Assembly (NCBI GenBank): GCA_030535395.1
Contig: JAUNLK010000015.1
Span: 1-34,636, forward strand
Direction: 5' to 3'
Length of the DNA stretch: 34,636 nucleotides
From: Tissierellia bacterium
GTDB taxonomy: Bacteria > Bacillota > Clostridia > Tissierellales > Peptoniphilaceae
In this document: one piece after another, positions 14,949 through 23,300 of the stretch
Layout of the letters: every line of letters starts with the position of its first letter
Position numbering within the stretch: the first letter of the stretch is position 1
Translations under genes and position numbers: made by a program
Notes under the pieces: model-generated
What the model saw: the letters and a program-made list of their open reading frames with translations, nothing else
Databases searched by the model: none
Told to the model about the DNA's origin: nothing

Positions 14949-15887
14949 CTATTTTTTCTTGGCATCCAAGTCCCCAATGTAGCGCTCACTGGCGAGGGCC
15001 GCCATGGCCCCTTCGCTGGCCGCATTGACCACTTGGCGAACTCTTTTGTCCACAATGTCCCCTGCGGCGAAGATGCCGGGCACACTGGTCTGTTGATTGC
15101 CGTCCACGGGGATATAGCCCTTGTTCAGCTCCAACAGATCCCCCAGGAACTGGGTTTGGGGGGTGTTGCCCACATAGAGGAAGATGCCGAAGGGCACTTT
15201 GTCCTCCGCCTTGATCTCGGTGATCTCCCCGGTCTTGTTGTTTTCCAGGACCACGGAGGAGGCGAATTTCTCCCCTTTGATCTCCCTGAGCTCGGTGTTC
15301 CACAAAATTTCTATTTTCTCGTGATTCATGGCCCGCTCGGCGTACTTGGCCTCGGCCCGGAGTTCATCCCTCCGGTGGACGATGTAGATCTTCCGGGCGA
15401 TACGTGCCATGTAGAGGGCCTCCTCCACTGCCGAGTCCCCGCCGCCAATGATGAAGACGTCCCCGTCCTGATAGAAGGTGCCGTCACAGGTGGCACAGTA
15501 GCTGACGCCCTTGCCGGCAAATTCAGCTTCTCCCTTGGCCCCCAGGGGTCTGGGCTTGGCCCCGGTGGCAATGATCACCGTCTTGGTCTCCAAATTGCCA
15601 TCGTCGGTGACCACGATCTTCTTGTCCCCGTGGTCCTGGATTTCCAGGGCCTCCAGGTACTCGATTTTGGCGCCGAAGCTTTCGGCCTGCTCGCCCATTC
15701 TCTGACCCAGGGCCATGCCGGTGTCCTCGGGGAGCACCCCGGGATAGTTGGATACGTGGAGGGTGTTGACCATCTGTCCCCCCGCCAGGCCTGGCTCCAG
15801 AATCAGGGTGTTGAGATTGCCCCTGGCAGCGTAAATGCCAGCGGAGAGTCCCGCCGGTCCTCCTCCAATAATTATGGTATCGTACAT
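14949..15887 (-). CDS. trxB: Thioredoxin reductase (NADPH, FAD)
   Basis: Transfers electrons from NADPH through FAD and a redox disulfide to thioredoxin. 312 residues, normal. FAD-binding GGGPAGLSAGIYAAR (8-22), NAD(P)-binding GGGDSAVEEALY in the middle, redox centre CATC at 131-134, second FAD motif VPGIFAAGDI near the C-terminus. The HRRDELRA motif after the nucleotide domain carries the arginines that favour NADPH. ATG at 15887 follows GAGG with 6 nt spacing. Single gene, divergent from the membrane protein gene. No thioredoxin gene in the window. Confidence 0.96.
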   Translation of the reverse strand: MYDTIIIGGGPAGLSAGIYAARGNLNTLILEPGLAGGQMVNTLHVSNYPGVLPEDTGMALGQRMGEQAESFGAKIEYLEALEIQDHGDKKIVVTDDGNLETKTVIIATGAKPRPLGAKGEAEFAGKGVSYCATCDGTFYQDGDVFIIGGGDSAVEEALYMARIARKIYIVHRRDELRAEAKYAERAMNHEKIEILWNTELREIKGEKFASSVVLENNKTGEITEIKAEDKVPFGIFLYVGNTPQTQFLGDLLELNKGYIPVDGNQQTSVPGIFAAGDIVDKRVRQVVNAASEGAMAALASERYIGDLDAKKK

Positions 15888-15944
15888 AATAACCTCAATT
15901 CTTTAATTTTTATTTTTAAAACCAACTGACGAAAGGTAACAGCT

Positions 15945-16856
15945 ATGAATGTACTCCACTCACCCACTGTTCTCTCCTATTTCATCATGGATACCCAATT
16001 TTCCAGCAGAATGGACCACATCCTTTCCATTCTCCTCCTTTTCCTGGGCCTGGCCACGGTATTATTGGCCATTTACTTCATCAAGGCGGAGCAGAAGGCC
16101 TCACCCCTGCCCACAGACATTCGCCCCGAGGACTTGCAAATCACCCCGGCCCAGGTGTCCTATCTCTTCGACGGCATCCTCCACCCCGAGTATGCCCTGG
16201 CCGCCACCCTCATGGACTGGACCCTGAGGGATCTGGCCCGGCCCGTGGAGGGGGGATTCGAGTTCAATGCCCTGGGGCCCCTCCTCCCCCACGAGCGCTC
16301 CCTCATGGATTTTTTCACCCAGTTTGGCCCCACCTTCTCCTTTAAAGAGCACGCCCGGGCCAGGAGCACCCAGCAGCAGGAGTATTTTCAGGGACTGAAG
16401 CAGTGGTTTGTGGTTTTGGAAAAGAACATGGTGGACCGGGGCCTCATCTACGGGGCCAAGAGGGACCGTGGCCGAAGCCTCCAGTACGCCGTGGCCTCCG
16501 TCCTCCTCTTCTTCGTTGCCTTTTACTTTTTCACCGGCCCCTATCTCATTGGCCTGCCCTTTTTCGCATCGGGGGTCATCTTTGCCGCCCTGGGGCTGAG
16601 GCGCTTTGGGGACTATCCCCCCAGGGGCAAGCGAGTCTACAATTACTATGCCCCCCTTCGCAGGGACGAGGGACAGCCCCAGCTCTCCCCCGACGCCGAG
16701 CTCATTTACCGCACGGCCCTGGCCCAGGACGGACCCTGGCCGGTGGAGGGCCTCTCGGAAAAGCTCCGCCCCTTTGCCCAGGAAAAGCCCCCCCACAGCC
16801 TCCCCAAGGAGCTGAGAAAGAGCCTCATTGGCACCATGAACCTGGGGATCTTCTGA
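15945..16856 (+). CDS. DUF2207-like membrane protein
   Basis: 303 residues. One membrane span at about 24-45 (HILSILLLFLGLATVLLAIYFI), a cytoplasmic winged-helix-like segment (about 57-95: RPEDLQITPAQVSYLFDGILHPEYALAATLMDWTLRDLA) of the kind in the C-terminal half of DUF2207 proteins, a soluble stretch, then two more spans at about 184-218 (YAVASVLLFFVAFYFFTG, LIGLPFFASGVIFAALGL), and a hydrophilic C-terminus. Unlike full DUF2207 proteins there is no extracytoplasmic N-terminal domain and no signal peptide. ATG at 15945 has AAAGG 8 nt before it; an in-frame ATG at residue 15 is possible. Function unknown. Confidence 0.75.
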   Translation: MNVLHSPTVLSYFIMDTQFSSRMDHILSILLLFLGLATVLLAIYFIKAEQKASPLPTDIRPEDLQITPAQVSYLFDGILHPEYALAATLMDWTLRDLARPVEGGFEFNALGPLLPHERSLMDFFTQFGPTFSFKEHARARSTQQQEYFQGLKQWFVVLEKNMVDRGLIYGAKRDRGRSLQYAVASVLLFFVAFYFFTGPYLIGLPFFASGVIFAALGLRRFGDYPPRGKRVYNYYAPLRRDEGQPQLSPDAELIYRTALAQDGPWPVEGLSEKLRPFAQEKPPHSLPKELRKSLIGTMNLGIF

Positions 16857-16870
16857 GTACCGTGGGGGAT

Positions 16871-16887
16871 TGTAAAATTTGTGTAAA
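16871..16887 (+). promoter_or_regulatory. Pho-box-like direct repeat upstream of sqdB
   Basis: TGTAAA-N5-TGTAAA, a perfect hexamer repeated with 11-bp period (16871-16876, 16882-16887), 88 nt before the sqdB start; on the other strand it reads TTTACA-N5-TTTACA, close to the Gram-positive PhoP box TT(A/T)ACA-N5-TT(A/T)ACA. A related site in the same orientation relative to the gene is upstream of the PiT gene (29702-29718). Further downstream an imperfect GGGTAAAAGTTAACCC inverted repeat (16904-16919) is seen; the promoter itself is weak (TTAACC, 17 nt, TGATAC). Assignment is inference. Confidence 0.45.
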
Positions 16888-16974
16888 GTGTTACTGACTT
16901 TTAGGGTAAAAGTTAACCCAGAAGAAACTTTTGTGTGATACGCTGAAGGGGACAAGAAACTAGGAGGTTTTGTT

Positions 16975-18126
16975 ATGAAGATCATCATTGCAGGTGGAGA
17001 TGGATTTTGCGGATGGGCCACGGCCCTCTGGCTCTCGGAGCGCGACTTTGACGTTGCCATTGTGGACAATTTGGTTCGCAGAGAGATCGATGAGGAAATG
17101 GGCTCCAATTCCCTGACCCCCATTGCCAGCCTGGAGGAGCGGGTGGCCAAGTGGAAGGAAGTTTCCGGCAAGGAAATCAAAACCTATGTCGGAGATTTAA
17201 ACGATTGGGACTTCCTCTCCAAAGTATTCCAGGAATTCAAGCCTGAAGCCTTCGTACACTATGCCGAGCAGCGGTCCGCGCCCTACTCCATGATTGACAG
17301 AGAGCACACCATTTATACCCAACAAAACAATGTTCTGGGCACCCTCAATGTCCTCTATGCCATGAAGGAATTTGCCCCCGACTGCCACCTCATCAAATTG
17401 GGGACCATGGGCGAGTACGGCACCCCCAATATTGAAATCGAAGAGGGCTATTTGGAAGTGGAGCACAAGGGCCGCAAGGACACCTTCCTCTTCCCCAAGC
17501 GCCCCGGCTCCTTCTATCACCTCACCAAAGTTCACGACACCAACAATATTTTCTTCGCCGTGAACACCTGGGGCCTGAGAGCCACCGACCTCAACCAAGG
17601 GGTGGTCTATGGGGTGGACATCGACCTCAATGAAAAGGACCCCGCCCTGGTAAACCGCTTCGACTACGACGGCGTCTACGGCACCGTCCTCAACCGCTTC
17701 ATCATTCAAGCTGCCGTGGGACTGCCCCTGTCCGTCTACGGAAAGGGTGGACAGACCCGTGGCTTCATCAATATCGAAGACACCGTTCGCTGCATTGAGC
17801 TGGCGGCCAAAAACCCCGCCGACCGCGGTGAGCTGAGAATCTACAACCAAATCACCGAGGACTTCTCCGTTTTGGAGCTGGCTGAGCGGGTGCAGAAGGT
17901 GGGCAAGGAGCGCTTTGGCCTGGATGTGGAAATCAACCACGTGGAAAATCCCCGGGTGGAAAAGGAAGAGCACTACTTCTCCACTGTGAAGACCAAGCTC
18001 AAGGATCTGGGCCTGGAGGAGCATCTCCTCACCGATGAGGTCATTGAAAAGATCTTCAAGCTGGCCCTGGACAACAAGGACCGTCTGAAAAAAGATCTGG
18101 TTATGAACTCCCCCTCCTGGAAGTAG
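16975..18126 (+). CDS. sqdB: UDP-sulfoquinovose synthase (SQD1/SqdB family)
   Basis: Short-chain-dehydrogenase-fold enzyme that converts UDP-glucose and sulfite to UDP-sulfoquinovose, the head-group donor of the sulfolipid SQDG. The 383-residue product carries the subfamily-specific NAD motif GGDGFCGWATALWLS (7-21), not the generic GxxGxxG, and the SQD1 signatures EQRSAPYSMIDR, KLGTMGEYGTPNIEIEEG, SFYHLTKVHDT and ATDLNQGVVYGV. Catalytic Thr144, Tyr181 and Lys185 match Arabidopsis T145, Y182, K186 by direct motif alignment. ATG at 16975 follows TAGGAGG at 7-8 nt. The next gene, 11 nt later, is a GT4 glycosyltransferase of the SqdX type, giving the two-gene pathway. Alternative use: sulfoquinovose on a glycan, as with archaeal Agl3. 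Confidence 0.92.
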   Translation: MKIIIAGGDGFCGWATALWLSERDFDVAIVDNLVRREIDEEMGSNSLTPIASLEERVAKWKEVSGKEIKTYVGDLNDWDFLSKVFQEFKPEAFVHYAEQRSAPYSMIDREHTIYTQQNNVLGTLNVLYAMKEFAPDCHLIKLGTMGEYGTPNIEIEEGYLEVEHKGRKDTFLFPKRPGSFYHLTKVHDTNNIFFAVNTWGLRATDLNQGVVYGVDIDLNEKDPALVNRFDYDGVYGTVLNRFIIQAAVGLPLSVYGKGGQTRGFINIEDTVRCIELAAKNPADRGELRIYNQITEDFSVLELAERVQKVGKERFGLDVEINHVENPRVEKEEHYFSTVKTKLKDLGLEEHLLTDEVIEKIFKLALDNKDRLKKDLVMNSPSWK

Positions 18127-18137
18127 TCCCATCACCC

Positions 18138-19265
18138 ATGAAAATTGCCATTGTAACGGAAACTTTCCTCCCCTCCACCGACGGGGTGGTGACCCGCATG
18201 GTCCACGCCGTGGACTATCTCCTGGAGCAGGGCCACCAGGTCCTCATCCTCTCCCCCAAGGTCAAGGGGGCCATCAGTCGCTACAAGTCTGCCAAAGTCC
18301 TGAATATGCCCGCCCTGAATTTCTCCTTTTACAAGGAGCGGGCCTGGGGGATTCCCACCTCCAAGGTGGGCAAGGCCCTCAAGGGATTTCAGCCGGACAT
18401 CGTTCACTGTGTCAATCCCATTAGCCTGGGCTACAGCGGGGTCCACTACGCCAAGAAGTACCAGATCCCCCTCATCTGTTCCTTCCACACCAATGTACCC
18501 ATGTATTTGGATCTCTATCACATGGGCACATTTAAGGAGCCCCTGTGGGGGCACTTGAGGAAGCTCCACAACAGCGCCTCCCTCAATTTGGTCACCAGCA
18601 AGGCCATGGCGGAGCTGCTGGCCAGTCAGCGGATCGAGAATATTCGCACCCTCCCCATTGGGGTGGATCTTTCCAAGCGCCATGTGGAGTACGCCTCCAA
18701 GAGAATGCGCCGCCGCCTCACCGACGGCCAGGTGGACAAGACCCTCCTCATCTTTGTGGGGCGACTGGCCCCCGAGAAGGAGCTCCACACCCTCCGGGGC
18801 CTCATGGACCTCAGGGACGACATTCGCCTGGCCATTGTGGGAGACGGGCCCTCCAGGGAGGAGCTCAAGGAGCTCTTTGAGGGCACCGACACGGTGTTCA
18901 CGGGCTTTTTAAAGGGCCGGGCCCTGGCCTCCGCCTATGCCTCGGCCGATGCCTTCGTCTTCCCCTCGGTCTCCGAGACTCTGGGCCTGGTGATCACCGA
19001 GAGCATGGCCTCGGGGACCCCGGTCATTGCGGCGGACAGCCCCCCCACCCGGGAGCAAATCGTCAATGGAAACAACGGCCTCATCTACCAGCAGGACGAC
19101 TTGGACAGCCTCATGGCCGCCATTGATGTGCTGAAGGACCGAGCATTCTACAAAAAAATCCAAAAAGAAGGACGCCACTTCGCAAGCCAATTCTCCTGGG
19201 AACGAGCTTCCCGGGAAATGGAAAAGGCCTACGAGGACGTCCTCGCAATGGCAGGGGAAGGCTGA
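18138..19265 (+). CDS. sqdX: GT4 glycosyltransferase, probable sulfoquinovosyltransferase (SqdX/SQD2-like)
   Basis: Predicted to transfer sulfoquinovose from UDP-sulfoquinovose to diacylglycerol at the inner face of the membrane. 375 residues: GT-B fold starting IAIVTETFLPSTDGVVTRM, with VHCVNPISLGYSG and SFHTNVPMYLDLY blocks, linker, then FVGRLAPEKELHTL (nucleotide-sugar domain), AIVGDGPSREELK, and the GT4 donor motif PSVSETLGLVITESMASGTPVIA with the E-x7-E pair. The family also includes mannosyltransferases (PimB/MgtA) and glucosyl-DAG synthases, so the assignment rests on coupling to sqdB. The ATG at 18138 has no good ribosome binding site; the sqdB stop is 12 nt before it, consistent with re-initiation. 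It ends exactly where the convergent fni ends, leaving no room for a terminator. Confidence 0.8.
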   Translation: MKIAIVTETFLPSTDGVVTRMVHAVDYLLEQGHQVLILSPKVKGAISRYKSAKVLNMPALNFSFYKERAWGIPTSKVGKALKGFQPDIVHCVNPISLGYSGVHYAKKYQIPLICSFHTNVPMYLDLYHMGTFKEPLWGHLRKLHNSASLNLVTSKAMAELLASQRIENIRTLPIGVDLSKRHVEYASKRMRRRLTDGQVDKTLLIFVGRLAPEKELHTLRGLMDLRDDIRLAIVGDGPSREELKELFEGTDTVFTGFLKGRALASAYASADAFVFPSVSETLGLVITESMASGTPVIAADSPPTREQIVNGNNGLIYQQDDLDSLMAAIDVLKDRAFYKKIQKEGRHFASQFSWERASREMEKAYEDVLAMAGEG

Positions 19266-20291
19266 TCAGTACTCCCTTCCCTCCAATAGATCCCTGAGCT
19301 TTCCAGTGGCCTTCCAAGGCACCTGGGAGAGCTCGGGGATATTTTTTGCCCCCAATAGGGTCATGATGATCTTTACTTTGTGGATGAGATCCTCCAAGTA
19401 TTCACTGGCGTAGTCCAAATTGCCGTGGACCAGATAGCTCAGAATTTCGCCGCTCATGGCCACCAGATCCGCCCCCAATACCAGGCTCTTCACCACATCC
19501 AGGCCCTGGCGAATCCCCCCGGAGGAGGTGATGTGAAGGCCCTCCAGGTCCAGCTCCTTGGCGCGAATGAGGCCGTAGGCGGTGGGAATGCCCCAATTAA
19601 AGAGCTCGGAGTAGTCCCGATGGGGGAGGCGCATATTTTCCACTTCGAAGAAATTGGTGCCCCCAAAGCCCGACAGATCCACATGGCGAACCCCCACGCC
19701 GTAGAGGGATTCAATGACCTGGGGACTCAGGCCGAAGCCCACTTCCTTGACGATAATGGGCACTTCCACAGATTGGACCAGTCTTTCGATATTTTTGAGG
19801 ACGCCGTAAAACTGGCGGTCCCCCTCCTCTTGAATGAGCTCCTGGCCGGGATTCAAGTGAATCTGGAGGCCGTCCCCCTCCAGGACATCCACGGCCCGCT
19901 TGGCATCCTCAGCCGTGGCAAAGGCATTGAGATTGCCCAGGATGATGCCATGGGGATTTTCCTCCCGCACCACGGTGAAGGAGGAGCGGGCGTCGTCGTC
20001 CTCTTTCAAAATGGTCATGGAACCCACGGCAATGGGGAGCTTGAAGCGATGGGCCAGGGCCCCCAGGTCCCGATTGATATTGTAGGTGAACTCCGTTCCC
20101 CCGGTCATGGCATTGATCATCAGGGGAAACTCCAAGGGCTTGCCCAAATAGGAGACCCGGGTGTCCACTTCATCAAAATTCATCTCCGGCAGAGCATTGT
20201 GGGAGAGAAATATATCGTCAAAAAGGGTGTTGCCCTGGTGCTTGGCCTTCAAAAAATTATCTATATGTTCTTGCTTTCTATACTTGCGCAC
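19266..20291 (-). CDS. fni: Isopentenyl-diphosphate delta-isomerase, type 2
   Basis: FMN- and NADPH-dependent interconversion of isopentenyl and dimethylallyl diphosphate. The 341-residue product has RKYRKQEHIDNF at the start, PLMINAMTGGT (flavin/substrate), AVGSMTILKEDDDARSSF, GNLNAF, DGLQIHLNPGQELIQEEGDRQF, IIVKEVGFGLS, the glycine-rich DLSGFGGTNFFEVEN and SSGGIRQGLDVVKSLVLGADLV. The frame is open to 20369, but GTG at 20291 is chosen: AAGGAGG lies 5 nt before it and homology starts there. A candidate extended -10 (TGGTACACT) lies just upstream. Its product supplies quinone, carotenoid or undecaprenol synthesis; other pathway genes are not in the window. It abuts sqdX tail to tail. Confidence 0.95.
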   Translation of the reverse strand: MRKYRKQEHIDNFLKAKHQGNTLFDDIFLSHNALPEMNFDEVDTRVSYLGKPLEFPLMINAMTGGTEFTYNINRDLGALAHRFKLPIAVGSMTILKEDDDARSSFTVVREENPHGIILGNLNAFATAEDAKRAVDVLEGDGLQIHLNPGQELIQEEGDRQFYGVLKNIERLVQSVEVPIIVKEVGFGLSPQVIESLYGVGVRHVDLSGFGGTNFFEVENMRLPHRDYSELFNWGIPTAYGLIRAKELDLEGLHITSSGGIRQGLDVVKSLVLGADLVAMSGEILSYLVHGNLDYASEYLEDLIHKVKIIMTLLGAKNIPELSQVPWKATGKLRDLLEGREY

Positions 20292-20354
20292 GGTGCCCTC
20301 CTTGTAGCAACAGTGTACCACAAAAACCTTGAAAATTTTCAGTAAAAGGGGGGT

Positions 20355-20380
20355 AAAAAAGTCGGCCAAAGCCGACTTTT
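20355..20380 (-). terminator. Terminator of the giant activase gene
   Basis: 6-bp GTCGGC/GCCGAC stem extended by four A-T pairs, loop CAAA, with a T6 tail on the minus strand (plus 20355-20360). It overlaps the TAA stop codon of the activase gene. Confidence 0.88.
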
Positions 20381-23300
20381 ATTGTACCTGTATCGAGGCG
20401 GTTCCCTTGGGATCCCTGTGGCTCTTGGCCACTTCCTCGTTTTGATCCATATTCTTATAGGCCTGACTCATCATGAGCTTGATTCGGTTGAATTGGTTCA
20501 CCGAAGATGCCGAGGCATCGTAGTCGATGGGGATGATATTGGCCGTGGGATATTCATTGCGAATGGCCTTGATGACCCCCTTGCCCGTGATGTGATTGGG
20601 CAGGCAGCCAAAGGGCTGAACGCAGACGATATTCCCCGCACCGGCGTGGATGAGCTCCACCATCTCCGCGGTAAGGAGCCAGCCCTCCCCGTACTGATTC
20701 CCCAGATCCACAAATTCCTCCCCATAGCGGGTCAGATCCTCCAGGGAAACGGGGGGATCGTAGCGGCTCCCCTCCAGAGCTTCGATGACAATGTTGCGGT
20801 AGCGGTCCACATAGCGGAGGACGATTTCGCTGAGGATGTAGCCCAGCCAGCTGGTGCCGTATTTTTTGTGCTTGATCTCCGAGTTTTTGAAGCTGTAGAG
20901 GAGGAAGTCCATGAGGTCGGGGACGATGACCTCGGCCCCCTCCCCTTCCAACAGATCCTGAACGTGATTGTTGGCCGCGGGGAGATACTTCACCAGGATT
21001 TCCCCCACAATGCCCACCTTGGGCTTCTGCTCGCCGGTGACCTCCAGAGCGGCGAAGTCCTCAATCATGCCCGCCACATTCTCCTTGAACTCGCGAGTGG
21101 AGAAGGTGAGATCCACAGAGGTGGTGCGCTCCTTCCAGTGGTCCATGAGGATTTGGGTGCTCCCCTTGATCTTCTCATAGGGCCGGGTGGCATTGCTGAG
21201 CCTCAAGAGGAGGTCCCCATAGAGGAGGGCCTGCACTGAGCGCTTGCCCATGCGGAGCATCTGCCTCTTGCTAAACTGGAAGCCCGGGTGCTCTTCAATG
21301 CCCTGGAAGGAGGCCCCCAAAACGGGCACATAGCCGTAGCCGGCATCCTTTAAGGCCTTGCGGATAAAGCCCACATAGTTGGAGGCCCGGCAGGCCCCCC
21401 CGGTCTGACTCATGAGGAGGGTCACCTCGTGGGGATTGTAGCGGCCGCTCTTAATGGCCTCGATGAACTGCCCCACCACAAAGATGCTGGGATAGCAGGC
21501 GTCGTTGTTGACATACTTGAGGCCCTCATCCACCACTTTCCCCGATACATCGGGGAGGACTTCCAAATTGAGGCCCTCCCGCTGGAGGATGGGCACCAGA
21601 ATGTCGAAGTGATCCGGGGCCATTTGGGGCATGAGGATGGTGTGGGTGGCCCTCATCTCCTCGGTGAAGAGGAGGGGATCGTTGTAAATGGACTCGGCCT
21701 CCCTGTCTATGGTGCGGTTTTGCACGGCCTCCATGAGGCTTCTCAGGCGAATCCGCACGGCCCCCAGATTGTTCACCTCGTCAATTTTCAGCACCGTGTA
21801 GATCTTGTGGTGGGCGGCGAGGATCTCGTTGACCTGGTCGGTGGTCACGGCATCCAGGCCGCAGCCAAAGCTGTTGAGCTGCACCATTTCCAAGTGCTCG
21901 CTCTCGGCCACAATCTTCGCGGCCCGGTAGAGCCTGCTGTGGTAGTTCCACTGGTCCAGGACCCGGAGGGGCCCTTCAATATTCTCCTCCTCCAGGATGC
22001 TGTCCTCGCTGAGGACGGCAAAGCCCAGGGTGTTGATGAGCTCACTGACCCCGTGATTGATCTCCGGGTCGATGTGATAGGGCCTCCCTGCCAGGACCAC
22101 GCCAATGGAGTCGGTCTCCTCCAGGAATTTCCGGGCCCTGCGCCCCTCCTGGCGGACATCCTCCCGGTAGCGCTCCTCCTCCATATAGGCGGCATCCACG
22201 GCTTTTTTAATGTCCCTCAGGGGAATTTCCGGGAAGACCTCCTCCAGCCCCTGGGCGAGTCTGCCCGGGTGATCAAAGGAGAGGAAGGGATTGAGGAAGT
22301 TGATCTTTTCGGTCTTTAGGTGGTCCACATTGTTTTTAATGACCTCACTGTATCCGGTGACCACCGGGCAGTTGAGGGTGTTGTTGGCATTTTTAAACTT
22401 CTGCTCCTCATAGAAGATGGCGGGATAGAAGATGGTCTCCACCCCTTTTTCAATGAGGTTTTCAATGTGGCCGTGGGTGATCTTTGCAGGATAGCAGGCC
22501 GTCTCCGAGGTAATGGACTCCAGGCCCTTCTCGTAGATCTCTCGAGTGGACTCATCGGAGAGGACCACCCGATAGCCCAGGCGGGTGAAGAAAGTGTGCC
22601 AGAAGGGGTAGTTCTCGTAGATATTCAGCACTCTGGGAATGCCAATGGTGCCCCGGGTGGCCTCCTCCTCAGTGAGGGGATCGTAGTCAAAGACCCGCTG
22701 GTACTTGTATTTGTAGAGATTGGGCAATAGGTCCTCGTCCTTGCGGACAATTCCCGCCCCCCGCTCACAGCGATTGCCCGTGATATAGCGCTCCCCATCG
22801 CCAAAGTAGTTGATGGTGAGGCCACAGTTATTGGAACACTGGCCGCAGCGGGCATTTTTGGTGCGATAGGTAAAGGCCTCCATCTCCTCTCGGGAGAGGA
22901 TATTGGAAGAGCCGGTGGACTTTTCCCGGGCAATGAGGGCCATGCCAATGGCGCCCATGGTGCCGGACATCTTGGGACGGACCACTTCCCGGCCGGTGAA
23001 TTTCTCAAAGGCCCGGAGGACGGCATCGGAGTAGAAGGTGCCCCCCTGTACCACAATGTGCTCCCCAAGGAGCTGGGGATCTCTAATTTTAATGACCTTT
23101 TGAATGGCGTTTTTTATGACGGAATAGGCGAGGCCCGCGGAAATATCCGACACTGTGGCCCCCTCTTTTTGAGCCTGCTTCACCTTGGAGTTCATAAAGA
23201 CGGTGCAGCGGCTACCCAAATCCACCGGCGCCTTGGACTCCAGGGCCACCTGGGCGAAGTCGGCCACATCGTACTCCACGCTATTGGCGAAGGTCTCCAA

